From Ceratothoa steindachneri (taxonomy: Eukaryota > Arthropoda > Malacostraca > Isopoda > Cymothoidae), in contig OZ018328.1 of the NCBI GenBank assembly GCA_963969495.1, positions 132,094,468 through 132,158,467 on the forward strand: DNA of 64,000 nt, given 5' to 3'. Shown here in pieces: positions 25,850 through 37,689 of the stretch. The position numbers were made by a program, and so were the translations under genes. The notes below the pieces were generated by a model. That model was not told the DNA's origin. It did no database searches and saw only the letters and a list, made by a program, of their open reading frames with translations. Positions within the stretch are counted from its first letter, which is position 1. Each line of letters starts with the position of its first letter.

Positions 25850-26290
25850 GTCCATAAGATCAGAACGCCTGTATTTGTATCTCAACATATTCCAAAACTT
25901 TTGCAAGAGAAAATCCAAAGTTTTCAAAATTGGTATACGATGACGTACGAGTAAAAAATACGCAAATAAAACGAATGTTATCAGCAGATAAACAATTTAC
26001 TAGAAAAAGTGAAGTGTCCAAAAGGATCCGAACGCTTAGGTTTCGGCTCGTCTTGCATTCGTCACTGAACATAGTGAATGGAACAATGATTAATGGAGCC
26101 AAGCCCACTTCAGTGGCTTATCTTAGTTCAATTTGTTCTGATCTGATGTCATGAGGTTTGTTTGTGACAGAATAGGTGAAAGATTGTCCCTCATTTGCAC
26201 CAAAAATAATGTAAGGTTTGGAGGATGAACTGTCATTGTCTGGGGGTAATTTAAGTAGAATGCACTAAGTAAACTGTACGCTTACGGGCC
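25850..26290 (+). pseudogene. Tc1-like transposase relic
   Basis: Plus-strand fragments: YDDVRVKNTQIKRMLSADKQ and SKRIRTLRFRLVLHSS (25936-26060, helix-turn-helix-like), then CDRIGERLSLICTKNNVRFG followed by G, a stop and TVIVWG (26166-26250). The last block corresponds to the Tc1 pattern RRR.GER..P.C...TVK.GGGSVMVWG. Catalytic residues are not recognisable and several frame changes occur. Assignment rests mainly on the GERL...VRFGG.TVIVWG block. Confidence 0.5.
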
Positions 26291-26299
26291 ATAACGAAT

Positions 26300-27030
26300 G
26301 TACAAGTGCATAAGAAATTGCAGCGACAGTATGCTTTGCTTTTTTATTTGTTATGTTTTAATGAGTTCACAATTTTTATATCAAAAGATTAAAAATAAAT
26401 AATTAAATTATTTAGTTCATTAAAGTTAAAAAAATACAATTTAAAAATAAAATTATGAAATAAAGGATACCGAAAGAAGATGAGATCATTTTGGTACTAT
26501 CCTGTTATCGTGGTTAAGTTAGGTTATTGTGGGCCAATACTTGCTAATTAGTATCATTGATAATTTTGTATATAATTATCACGTAAAAACTGGCTTAACA
26601 TCCAATCTATTTCTATTTATAAGTTTCTAAAGAATACACACCATAGTATCGTGTTTCACAGTTTCAAGTTGACTTTTAACATAAAATTGTATATTTTCTT
26701 GACATTTCGAAAAAAATTAATTAGGGAGCCCCTTTATCAATAGACATTATTACATATGTATAAAATTGTAATAATTAATAATCTTCGGCTAAATATATTT
26801 AATAAACGTACCACATCTCAAATGCAATAAAACACCTTTTTGTCTACCCAGTGATAAAACTTACATCTGAAGTCCCTCAAAACGCTTTATATGGTTATCA
26901 AATGTATCATCCTTTATAGCTACCCAACTGCCGCCAATATTCCAAGCGAACCAATCAGAGAAGGTTTTGCAAAATATTTGCGCCAACTCATAGAAATGCT
27001 TTTATTTTATATTTTTAGTCGCATGCAAGT
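26300..27030. other. AT-rich DNA, no recognisable gene
   Basis: Nothing beyond A/T-rich sequence. Confidence 0.5.
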
Positions 27031-27034
27031 CTAG

Positions 27035-27415
27035 TCGCGGGCGACTGACTCTACATTTCATTATGTCCCCGTTTTGCTTTGTCTGGTTTCTGTAATAACA
27101 TTGTAACTATTCGGCCGATTGTAACGAAATTTAAAATGCTTAAGTTTTTTTACTTTGTCTTTTTAATGATATAATTGCCAAAGTCCTCCTAAGGTTAGCA
27201 AAAGAATTATTCTGTTTTGGCTATACGAGTAACATCATAATTATTCGGCCAATTCTAACCAAATTTGAAACCCTTATGTTGTTTCACATTCTCTTTTGAA
27301 TCATATAATTGACCAGGTCTTCACAAGGTTAGTCCATGAATTATTGAAAGTTTTGAAGGTCGTAAGATCATAAATTAGAATAAGTGAGAGCACGCGACGT
27401 CTTGGTCAGCAGACT
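27035..27415 (+). repeat. Dispersed element with ~128-bp tandem units, copy 3
   Basis: Head GTCGCGGGCGACTGACTCTA CATTTCATTATGTC, then units starting CATTGTAACTATTCGGCCGA (27101) and CATCATAATTATTCGGCCAA (about 27233), then the tail TTATTGAAAGTTTTGAAGG, GTCGTAAGATCATAAATTAG, AAGTGAGAGCACGCGAC and GTCAGCAGACTTTGTT. This gives the cleanest view of the element: about 380 bp with two units. The outer GTCGCG...CGCGAC is a short inverted match at the two ends. Confidence 0.8.
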
Positions 27416-27419
27416 TTGT

Positions 27420-28690
27420 TGATTCGTAAAAAGCTTTTTTTCTATTACTACCTGAAGACATGAACCTTCTGAAGTACCGGTACTTGGTGCTGGACCACAG
27501 TTTGAGAAAAGCTGTTCAAGTTTGTTTTCTTCTGTTATACTTTTGACTACCTGTACTCCTTTGAAGTTACTCCTCGAAAGTAAAATACGGCTCTTTGTCA
27601 TAAATATCTATAAATGGCGAAGTTTTCTATCTCAGACTTTGTCATCTCTAACCCTTTTCCATTAAGCTGCTTTGTTAGTTGCCCAACTTTCTTTACTTTT
27701 CAGATAGATTCTAATATAATCGTACCTATCTTGGTTAGAAATATTACTTTCTATCTACAAAATCAACAAATTTAATTCTTACTCCAAATGTCTGCAGGAA
27801 GTTTTCCATTAAAATGGTAGCAATAAATTTATTTTCCATAACGTTTACATCATTTATTATTTACGAAACGTCAACAGGGTTAGCGTAACCATTGCTTCTT
27901 CCATTATAGTATTTCAGGTTATTTTGGCTTCATTTTATTTTACTTTATTTCGAGTTCTCGTTTAGTTCTTCCTATTTTAATATTGCCTCCTTTTTATCTC
28001 ATACACTTATTAATTATATTTCCTTGAATTCCTCCTCTTCCATTAAAAATATAACTTTATTTAATACTATACGATGAACAGTAGATATGAAATTGCATTT
28101 AACATCTTCACAACATCTTACCTTCTTCACTGTGACGCGTTTTGGAAAAGGATTGCCTTTACATGGCTTTTGATTGTATACTTTCGAGCTCATCTTCTTT
28201 CTTCTACAAACGTTTGCCGTTACAACAACAACGAGCAGCCACCTTCATATTGCACATGGCATGCATAGAAGGACGCTCCACCCCCACGCCACCGACTGTA
28301 TCCAAGATACCAATTTAACAGCCCTAAAACAACTGTATTAATTGGGTATTTTAACCTTCAAACGGGGTCATATTTACCCACCCGTGAGGGCACGCTACGC
28401 AGTGTGATTGGTCTATTGGTTGCAGTCACTTGATTTGCGTAAATGAAGAGCATCCCCCAGACAGTGTGAAGATGGGTACTCATTGTTACAATAACCACAT
28501 ACCATCAATGCATACATGGCAGTTTTCCTTACTATTCTACCAACCTGTTTTTGGCGGTTGTAAGAACATTTTCCGTATTCAACATACATGGGTCCTGGGA
28601 TTTGTTATCATACACTATTTAAACACCAGTTTCTTACCCATCTACAGACAAAACAGACAAAGCCTAAGAAAAAAGAAAAAAACACCGGTA
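27420..28690. other. No recognisable gene
   Basis: AT-rich to about 28200, then increasingly C/A-rich as the LINE relic is approached. The open frame at 28430-28693 may belong to the 5' part of that LINE, but no motif supports it. Confidence 0.4.
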
Positions 28691-28699
28691 TGAAGAAAG

Positions 28700-30267
28700 A
28701 CTAAGCACCCCCATTCACCACTTAAAACGCCCAACTAGCACTCAAATCACTTAAAAACTCCAAAGCAACAGACCCGACAACATATCAAACATCCACCTCA
28801 AGTACCTAGGAAACACAGCAATCTCAGCCATTACAGACATCTTTAACCAACCTTGGCTCAATAACATAATCTCATAAATTTTGGAAACAGCACAGCACAT
28901 ACATATCATCCCAATTATCAAACAAGGCAACTCCCAAAGCAACCAAACTTCTACCAGCCTATCTCATTCCTATGCACCCTAGATAAAACCTTAAAAGGAC
29001 TCGTACACCCAAAAATTAGCCCAAGGATACCACTGTCTCATTCTCACAACATGGCTTCAGGAAAGATCAGTCCACAACAGAGTTCCACAATGAACCATTC
29101 TCTCTCTCTCTCGCTCCTACTATTCAACTTCTTCAGTCAAGACATACCATAACCTCAATCACTAATCGTTGGCATGAACACCTACGCAGACATTTCTATC
29201 ACAACACAAAATCACCAGCGCTACCGGAAGACTCCAATAACACATTGACAAACTTTGACAATGGCTCGCACAAAAAAGGATGACGACATTCGCAGCCAAA
29301 TCATCAACAACACTATTCACTCATAGCAACCATGAAACAAACAAAAACCGCACAATTAAAGTAAATGGAGAAGAACTCATTCGAACAAAACCCACCCCTC
29401 CCTAAGCATCGCGCTTGGCACCCTCATGACTTTTAAACCATACAAAACCATGATAATTACCAAAACCACAAAGAAAAGTCATGCCTTCAAAACAATAGAC
29501 AACACTACCTTTGGGCAGCAAAAGGAATCCCTCACCATACTATTCAAATAATTCATACAAACCACCCTAAACTCCGCTGTACCGGATTGGCACCCAGCAC
29601 TCAAAAACACCCAATACAAACAGCTTCAAATTGCACAAAACATCGCATTCAGAGTCATCACAGGGTGCATAAAACCACACCAATTCCACACCTCCATGTT
29701 AAAACCAACCTATAGCCTGCTAAAGTACATCTAGACATTATCGGAACCCAACACTTCAGCAGAGCACAAATCCCTCCCCACTTCAACCACCACCTTACAA
29801 CAAAACCACCGCAACCCAGAAAAAAAGATATCCCTCGCACCCTACTTCTAAGCTAAGCTCCATATCCTTCCCCCATCCCCCAAACCACACCTTAATAAAA
29901 CATATCCACATAGTCCACACTAACGACAACCTACGCACTGCCGCGCATAACCACATCCTAAACGAGCAGGCCACACAAATCCACTCCTCAGAAAAATCCC
30001 TCAATTGAAAATGCAAGAGTGCTCTTATCCCAACTACGAACCGGCCACTCACCCATACTACTACAATGCAAACACAGAACAAAGCTCACACAAACACCAG
30101 CATGCATTAGGTGCAATCGAGCCCCAAAAGACACAAAACACCTTCTTGATTGCCTTAACCTCTCACTTGCACGCAAGGCACATTATTACATCAATAAGGG
30201 ACCTGTGGACCCGCCCCGGGGACAATATAGTGTTCATGGGGCTGCCTACCTCTCTGAAGAAAGGTAG
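28700..30267 (+). pseudogene. Non-LTR retrotransposon reverse transcriptase relic, A/C-rich
   Basis: Ordered fragments: ALKSLKNSKA (28733), PDNISNIHLKYLGNTAISAI and TDIFNQPWLNNIIS (28770-28880), HIIPIIKQG (28905), HGFRKDQSTT (~29050), and near the 3' end ARVLLSQLRTGHSPIL (30010), CKHRTKLTQTPACIRCNRAP, DTKHLLDCLNLS and a tail DPPRGQYSVHGAAYLSEE. These match the finger/palm start, the HGFR motif and the Cys-rich C-terminus (CxxC...HLLxC) of Jockey/CR1-like LINE ORF2 proteins. The catalytic YADD motif is not recognisable; frames shift repeatedly. The plus strand is strikingly poor in G, unlike the surroundings. It would have encoded the enzyme that copies the LINE RNA at a nicked target. Confidence 0.75.
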
Positions 30268-30269
30268 GG

Positions 30270-30690
30270 ATGCAATATGCAAGGAAGTCATTATTGATCA
30301 CATCTTCTTTCACTACTGCTCTTTTATCTTCACCTATTTGAACAAATCCACTTCTTTGTATTTTCGAAGTTAATTAAAAATAGGTTACACGTAACTCAGT
30401 TACGCGCCAAATTCAACTTCTCCCGAATTCAGTTCTCACTTATCTACCGAATTAATTCTATCATATAATTAAACTCGGAAGGTGTGAGAAGTAAAATGCT
30501 CGAAGGAAAATAAAGAAGGATCAAAGCGGTCACAAGAATCGAATTTCTGAGAACAGTGGACAGACATAATCCTCTCAGTTTTCCCTGAGCCTAAAAATAC
30601 TCATTTCATCAAGAACTCATAAGCCACTAGCATCGCACTCAACACGCCACAGAACCATTCCCATATTGTATAAGCTGTAAATGTTCCACC
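30270..30690. other. No recognisable gene
   Basis: Possible 3' tail of the preceding LINE, then unassigned AT-rich sequence. Confidence 0.4.
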
Positions 30691-30699
30691 TGAAATTTA

Positions 30700-31090
30700 C
30701 CAGCCATTTTATTATCAGCCCAACAATTCCTAACCAAGCAAATCTTAGCCTAACAATCCCTAGCCCAGCAATCAGTAGCCCACCATTCCATCTCACAACA
30801 ATCCATAGCCCACCCTTCCATATCCCGCAAATCTCTACCCCAGTAATCCAAAGTCCAGCAATCCGTACCCTAGCCTTCCATACCCCATCAATCCATAGTC
30901 CACCAATCTTTTACCTCAGCAATCCATAACCTAGCAATCCATATCCCGCCAATCTCTACCGCAGTAATCCAAAGTCCAGCAATCCGTACCCTAGCCTTCC
31001 ATAGCCCATCAATCCATAGTCCACCAATCCCTTACCCCAGCAATCCATAACCCAGCAATGCCTAGCCCAGCAATCTATGGGCCACCAATC
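30700..31090. repeat. Minisatellite of ~13-15-bp words with a 121-bp higher-order repeat
   Basis: Words of the form AGCAATCCATAGCCC / CACCATTCCATAGCCC repeat throughout. A larger block starting TATCCCGCAAATCTCTACC at 30821 recurs at 30942 (period 121 bp), including the shared TAATCCAAAGTCCAGCAATC and CGTACCCTAGCCTTCC. Confidence 0.9.
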
Positions 31091-31094
31091 CCTT

Positions 31095-32270
31095 TTCCTC
31101 AACCTTCGCTCATGATTCCTATTCTCTTTCTGCAGTCTGTGCGCCTTTTCCTCTCATGGGCACTCGTGCCTTCTCCGTTGCCAGTCCTAAGTTTGACCGC
31201 CGTTATCTGAAGCTTGCTTCCACTAGCGAACTTTCCATCTCTAAAGAATCATCTTAGGTTGATTGCCTTCAAACTTTAGAAATGTATCGTCATACAAGCT
31301 AAAAGATAAATTCATACGTGATACATCTATCATTGTAAATATGGCCACTCACTTTCTCCCCAATCCTAGTTATATCATTGTTTTACAAGTTTTTGTTGTT
31401 ATTAAACTTTGATATAAATGTTCTGTCCTTGGTTTGTGCCACTTCATTTTCCTAATCTCCAATCAATATTTAGTATTAGCTTCTCCAAGCTCATATGGTA
31501 TATATTTGAATAATTTCAGCTTGTTTTGCTACTTATTCCTACGAATCTACAGTTTTATTGTTTTTGTTGCTCTGTAGGTGGCATTGGTCTATTGATTTCG
31601 CAGATACAAATGGACACGCCGAATCGTTCCAGCTTCAATTACGCATTTATTCAGTCGAGAATTTCTCTCTTGAGTTTCTGTTTGTCTCTTACGCTCGTCC
31701 CTGAATGCAGTTTCCTCATATCCCCTTCGTTGCTCGTTGTTGATTTCATCCACTCTAATATAATGCCAATGACAGACATTCCATAAGGATTTTATGAGTC
31801 GTGCAATCAATTGGGCGGGCAAACGAGAGGGTGAGTGACGAGTCGGATGGGTCCTGAGTTGACGAATAAATCGACACTGTAAGCAACAATAACCCAGTGA
31901 GAAATGATCAGTTTATTAAGTTCGTTAAATCCGGAAAAAAGCAAAGCAGTTCCTATTAGTACTGTCTGGGAGGTCGTTAAACAAACTCAATTATTTAGGT
32001 GTAAAATTAATTAATCGCTATTACTTATCGCGAGGAAAGTACAGATGTTAAAGGAATGTATGGTAAAAGGATGCATAATGTGATTTCATTGAGTTGGGGG
32101 ATTGTTTTGGGGGGTAAAAGAGATTATTTATAGCAATAGTGGGTAATTGAGCAATCAGTGGAAAAGAACGAAAGTGGAGCAAAAAGAGTAACTTAAAAGA
32201 AAAGTGGATCAAAGGTAGAAAGATGTTTAGAGCAAGTGTATAAATCTGGCTAAATGTTTTGGATGAGGAT
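31095..32270. other. No recognisable gene
   Basis: Unassigned, AT-rich. Short open frames at 31526-31822 on both strands overlap and show no family match. Confidence 0.5.
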
Positions 32271-32279
32271 TGCTAGCTA

Positions 32280-34188
32280 GAAGAAAAGGATCCCTCAAGA
32301 GCTCTGACAGCAACCAAGCTCGACATAATCATGACAAGTGGTGGCTTCCCGTTCAATTACTATAGCGAGCCAGGACCAGCAGTACCCAGCGACCATATAG
32401 CGACCCTCACCACCATCTCACTCGCTCCGATCCAGATTCCGGTCCCTCTCCGCAAGAGCTACGCCTCGGCCGACTGGGAACGCTACGGAGAAATCCTAGG
32501 CGTTTACGAACCAGCCGACCTAAGCGAGGCCACATTAGAGGAGATCGACGGGGAGCTGGAAAGGATAACAGCCCTCATCATCGAGGCTGACCGCGAGTGC
32601 GTACCCTTGACAGGATAAAAGACTCTTCCACAACCTCGTTGGACCAAAGAGATGAAGGAGATCGCTAGGGAGCACCGGGAGGTGTACGAGGAGATAAGAG
32701 GAACAGGTACAAATCGGGAGCGAAGCTCGCTGCTCCGTCGCCTAAGCGACGAACTAAAACAGGCTATTAACCAACAACAGGCTGAAATCTGGAACAGCCT
32801 AATAGCCGGGTTGGACAGCGAGATGGCCCCCGATAAATTCTGGTGCCTAGTCAAGAAACTAAAAGGACTCCCAAGTAGAGAGAAGACCCGCATCAAGGAG
32901 GGCGATGACTACTTGGAGGATCCGGTGGTTCTGGGGGAAAGATTCCGCACGTTCTGGAAGGAAATCTTCTCTATAACACCAGAGGACGATGCGGAATTTG
33001 ACCAGGAATTCGAAGACCATCTGATTGAGGAACAAAATCTACGAAAAGCTTCTAGCCAATAGGCTACAAGATCAGCTGACCGAGCTGGAAGCTCACAACC
33101 CTCAGCAGCACGGGTTTTGCAGGAGGCGGGGGATTGATACAGCCCTTGCCCTCCTCACCGAAAAGCTAGCCCGCTGCAAAGCTGATGGGAGGTACGTAGA
33201 TGTGTTGTTGCGCGACGTACAGAAGGCCTTCGACAAGGTTTGACTGAGAGGTCTACAATACAAGATCTCAGGCCTCCAGCTAAACCCGGTCCTGGAAAGG
33301 GTCCTCTGTGATTACATCATGGAGATAACAGCCAGTATCTCAATCGAGGGCAGCAGAGGACCCATATTTGAGCTAGAAGCGGGGGTTCCACAAGGTAGCT
33401 GTCTGAGTCCGCTGCTGTACCTTGTGTACACGTTGGACTTACCTGCTCTAGTTGGGGAGGATGTGATGTACCTGAAGTTTGCAGACGACATCACTCAAAT
33501 CATCCCCGGTTCCTATAGGAACGCTGGAGTTCAAGCAAGGGAGATAGCTACCGAAATCGAGAACATCAACCGATTCGAAAGAAAGTGAAAGATAAAAACA
33601 AACCGCCGAAAGTTCCAAATCCTCCCTATGAACCGCCGGAAGAGAGACGATGTCATCGTCAGAGACGAGCTTTACCCGTACTCAAACGAGGGTAAAGTCT
33701 TGGGTCTGCGCCTTACCTCAACGGGGTATAAGGCGCACATTAACAGCCACGTCTCCCTAGCCAAAAGAGAACTGGGCAAACTTTACAGGTTCAAAGATCT
33801 CAGTTCTAAAAACATCAGTAAACTCTACAACATTCTGGTGCGACCAGTGCTGGTGTACCCCGCGGTGGTTATGCAGGCGGCCAGTTCAACCTCTCTCAAA
33901 CACATGCAGAGAGTTCAGAACAAGGCCACCCTGCTTATAACCGGGGCGAGGAGACTGGACTATATTCGGCAGACGGAACTGCACGCAAGAGCAGGACTTG
34001 AGCCCCTGAATATAGTCCTTCAGAGGCTAGGGAGAAAGACCTGGGAAAAGGTCGAAAGCGAGATCCTCCCGCATATGGATGCGGGCCTTGAGATACCGCA
34101 GCAAGCAATTGGACGAGCTACAAGGAGAGCACTATTCCCCAGTGGAAGAATGTGCTCCCGTGAAAACCAAGTAGCCCTGTTCAGTTAG
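32280..34188 (+). pseudogene. Jockey/I-like LINE ORF2: endonuclease end plus reverse transcriptase, internally deleted
   Basis: Starts inside the endonuclease C-terminus (KLDIIMTSGG...PSDHIATLTTI; the SDH motif is kept), then a linker (WERYGEILGVYEP, TKEMKEIAREHREVYEEIRG, DKFWCLVKKLKGLPS). One frame runs from 32280 to about 33035 with one TAA near 32617. It then fuses, in a different frame, to KIYEKLLANRLQDQLTELE, so the fingers region (about 80-100 residues) is deleted. The second frame runs to 34188: HGFCRRRGIDTALALLTEKL, VLLRDVQKAFDKV (palm motif A), GVPQGSCLSPLLY (motif B), KFADDI (catalytic ADD motif), and the thumb with LYNILVRPVLVYPAVVMQAA. Two TGA codons sit where Trp is expected (33241 and 33586). 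Confidence 0.9.
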
Positions 34189-34279
34189 CGAGCAAATCTT
34201 CCCATACAGGACGCGAAAAGATCCGTCCACAAGACCAACGTTCTTACAAACTCTACTCATTACAATTCAATTAATTAAA

Positions 34280-34640
34280 ACAAAAGAGGCGAAGTGCCCA
34301 TCCACTGATTATGACTCCGAAAACCAAAACAGACAAAAAGAGGCGAAGTGCCCAAACACCTAAGTAAGAAACCTAAAATTAAATAAAAGAGGCGAAGTGC
34401 CCAAACATCTAAGTATGAAACCAATAAATTAAATAAAAGAGGCGAAGTGCCCCAAAATTTAAATTTAAACAAATATTAATTAATTAACAATAAACAAAAG
34501 AGGCGTAGTGCCCATACAATAAAAAGATAAGAAGAATACAACAAAATAAGAAGAAAAAATGGGGAGTAATCCCCCAAAGGCGATAATTTTATATCACCAA
34601 ATAAGCATAAAAAGATAACAAAGCTACGAGTTAGCAAAAT
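34280..34640 (+). repeat. LINE 3' UTR with tandem AAAAGAGGCGAAGTGCCC repeats
   Basis: Five copies of AAAAGAGGCGAAGTGCCC(A/C) begin at 34282, 34336, 34385, 34435 and 34496 (the last has GGCGTAG), spaced 49-61 bp apart, separated by A/T-rich spacers. They start 90 bp after the reverse-transcriptase stop, so they are most simply the 3' UTR of that LINE. A G/C block (GGGGAGTAATCCCCCAAAGG at 34560) may be its hairpin end. Confidence 0.75.
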
Positions 34641-34715
34641 GTTTAATTGAAAGGCTTGAATGCACACTTCAAATGACGGAGGAAAGATTTTTATAAATAA
34701 ATAGATATTTAATAA

Positions 34716-34718
<3 letters not shown>

Positions 34719-34768
<50 letters not shown>
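34719..34768. repeat. (TA)n microsatellite, about 50 bp
   Basis: Pure TA repeat lying just past the LINE tail. Confidence 0.97.
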
Positions 34769-34769
<1 letters not shown>

Positions 34770-34770
<1 letters not shown>

Positions 34771-35250
34771 AAAGGAAAGAAAAACAAAGAAGGAAGAGTA
34801 GTTTAACACTACAGGGAAGACAGCTGATGCTGTTCCAACCAAATGGAGGAAACCATTACAAACCAAGGAAAGAGTAAAATGCCTGTGATGCCCTTTGCTC
34901 CAGGGCAATACTGAAATCTCCTTCAACACTATCATTATCTACTGCACTTTTTCACCACTTTTTACATCCAATCCAATCCAATCCAAGAGCTCTGAGCAGA
35001 CAAAAAGGTATGCATGCATCTCCTTAAAGAGAGGAAATGAAAATATAGGAAAGCTAGATAAAGTTGAAAGAAGGAAAAAAATAAAAACTAAATGGTAGAG
35101 TATGACGAAAAAGGTCACGATATGGAAATATGTAATAAACGCGGTGGAATATACGAACACGCAAAAAAGACATGGCTTAGAAGAGAGAGAAGGAAATGAA
35201 TGGATGAAAGCGTACATAAGAATAGAACAAACCAGAACTGTCAACATTTA
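34770..35250. other. No recognisable gene
   Basis: Contains TCCAATCCAATCCAATCC (a pentamer run near 34970). Nothing else identified. Confidence 0.5.
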
Positions 35251-35261
35251 AGGCCCTTTAG

Positions 35262-35528
35262 CAGAGCCGTAGCAATGTCTAGTGCCCCCTCCCCACAAAT
35301 CATGATTGTGGGGCCCCAATAACAATATATCATACATTTACAAGTAGTGCCAGACACGACAGAGACTATTCTCAGCAGTCCCAATGGTGCGGAATACTTA
35401 CAGAAAATGGGTATTCGATAATTTTATATTTTCATTAATGAAATAAAAAGTTTGGGCCACAGTGGGGCCCCTTTGAGAGCCGGGGACCCCTCCGGCAGGG
35501 AGGTCGGGGTGCGGTTGCTACGGCTCTG
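35262..35528. mobile_element. hAT-type MITE, 267 bp, with target-site duplication
   Basis: Perfect 14-bp terminal inverted repeat: CAGAGCCGTAGCAA at the left and TTGCTACGGCTCTG at the right. The flanks are CCCTTTAG (35254-35261) and CCCTTTGG (35529-35536), an 8-bp duplication with one mismatch, the hallmark of hAT insertion. The interior is G/C-rich near both ends (CCCCTCCCCAC..., GGGGACCCCTCCGGCAGGG) and has no coding capacity, so it depended on a transposase elsewhere. Confidence 0.9.
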
Positions 35529-35539
35529 CCCTTTGGAGT

Positions 35540-37670
35540 CCCCTCCCCAAAGATAAAAGAATGCTGATAAACTGAGCTCTAGATTATCTTCTACGTCGCC
35601 TTCCACACGTACTTGAAAGATGTATTCCGACTAATATGCTCTCTCCCTCGTTTTCACATTAGTGGAAGTTGTGTTTCTATGGTGAGGAGGGACGGTTGCC
35701 ATGCGCTGAGAGAAAATGAAAGAGGGACCCTTGGCTGGTGACTGTGTGATTAATTAATGCTTGAGTCATTGTCCTAGAGTAGCTAATGACGCGCTGATGG
35801 GAAGGAATGAGGAAGACGTGCTTGATGCTATTAGCTCAAGACTATCGCCATTGAGTCAATGATAATTAATGAAGAACTACAATGAAATGACTGCAGTAAA
35901 GTAGTACATAATGGAGTGTTTTGGGAACGCTACAACTTGTGACATTAAAAAGTTTTATGAGGATAGGTTAAAGATAGCAGAAATGAAAGTGAAGTTGGGG
36001 GCAAAATGTGAATGTCTGTTGAAATTACATAGACCGAATAGTCAAAAGAGGACGATAGCGTAAAGCAAGAAATATTTCATAACAATCTAATTTCCGTACT
36101 TCATCAATCCATTCCCAGAAAAAGTTCTGAGTCCTTGTGTTTTGTTAATCTGAGAGATTTTGACTCCACCATTTTGCCGTATTTTGCCGTATTAGCCATG
36201 GCATTTTCCATATGTTTCTACTTCCGTAGTTTCCTGCCATTATCATTTCATGTCCGCTTTTACCAACCTTTACTCGGCAATGCCGAATGCTTTCGTTCGA
36301 TTGCGCTCTTTCTTATTAATGCAGGTTCTCCGAACTTGCGACACAATGGTGGCATTGACGATTTTGGGAAATGGATGTGTTCATCACATAAGCTGATATA
36401 ATTTTTTTTTTATTTTCATTTAATTTGAGTCATTGTTAAAGATCTTAGAGACTGAACAATTTGCATGTGTGTTACATCTTTAAAATTATTCAAAAGAGGA
36501 ACTTCTGATTTTTATTTTACTAAATAGAATTTTCAAAATGATCTCCCCTGAGTTCATTTTGACTGCACATTCGTTGCAATTTTTTGACAGAATTAAAATC
36601 GTCGGCGACGATCATCTGCTATTAGTTGCTTAAAACGTTGAAGTTTCTACAGGTAAAGCGTGACTTCTAATTATAGAACTTTCCTTACAATTTATCTCTA
36701 AGACTGCCTCAGCAACCACTTTCATCACTGATTTCGCGCTATATTCGCTGATCAGTGCCCTCGCTTATTCGATGTTTGGCTCATTACTTTTGCTTCTCTT
36801 TCAGAGTTGCTTTTATTCAGCTTTTCCATTGTTGTGGATATTTCCTAAGGGTTGTTTTGGTTGTTGTTACGCTCAACTTTCCTCCATATAAAGCTTTAAA
36901 AGAATGTATGGTCTTTGTAACGGATTTATGCTTATTCATTTGTTTAATGATAAAGATTTAATGGAAACACTTCAGAGGGTTGACGCGTAAGTAATAAGTC
37001 GGTGTTTCACTAATGTCTGAAAGGGATTTTGAGGAATTTTATTTTTATATATAATTTTTCCTGCAGGCTTTGGTGGGGACACAAACCAGGACCCAACTTT
37101 ATTTTACGAGGTTTGTTGTACCACCTCTTTTTAGCCTTCTCTTTTCACTCTTCTTCTTACTGTTCATTAGCTATATTCTTTCTCAATAACCACTCATTCT
37201 TTCCCTACTGTTTTGGTATGACCGAATGGTGTGGAAGAATATCAAATTGAACCTCCTGGGCATCATACAGGACACCTGCATAATGTTTTCAGATTGGTAC
37301 CTGCGATAGTAAATTCGGTAGAGGGTTGGGAGTTTATGGCATCCTTTCGCTGAATTAAAAAAATGTTAAAGTAATATTTATAAAATAACATTTTTTATGC
37401 TGTGAGAAAATTGGCATAGACTTTTTATAATCCATTTGGTGAGGGGGCAAATATCTGCCATAAATGGTATAATCTGGCAACGCAGAAATTGGTATGCTTC
37501 TAGCGTTCCGAGCATTAAAAGTTAAGGCACCTCGGGCAATAATTTTATTTAATAGGTGAAGTTTTATTTATCCCCGTAATTAAATACTTCAGATTACCAA
37601 TCCCATTGGTTGGTTGTTTGGTGGTTCGCTTACTGATTTCTATGAAAAAATAGTGGATTAATTGTGCCAA
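35540..37670. other. No recognisable gene
   Basis: Several short open frames without family resemblance. No structured RNA seen. Confidence 0.5.
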
Positions 37671-37689
37671 AGAATTAATGGTGTTATAC

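Noticed and set aside
30700..31090. CRISPR-like array
   Set aside because: Repeats are short, imperfect and contiguous without unique spacers, and the sequence is clearly eukaryotic.
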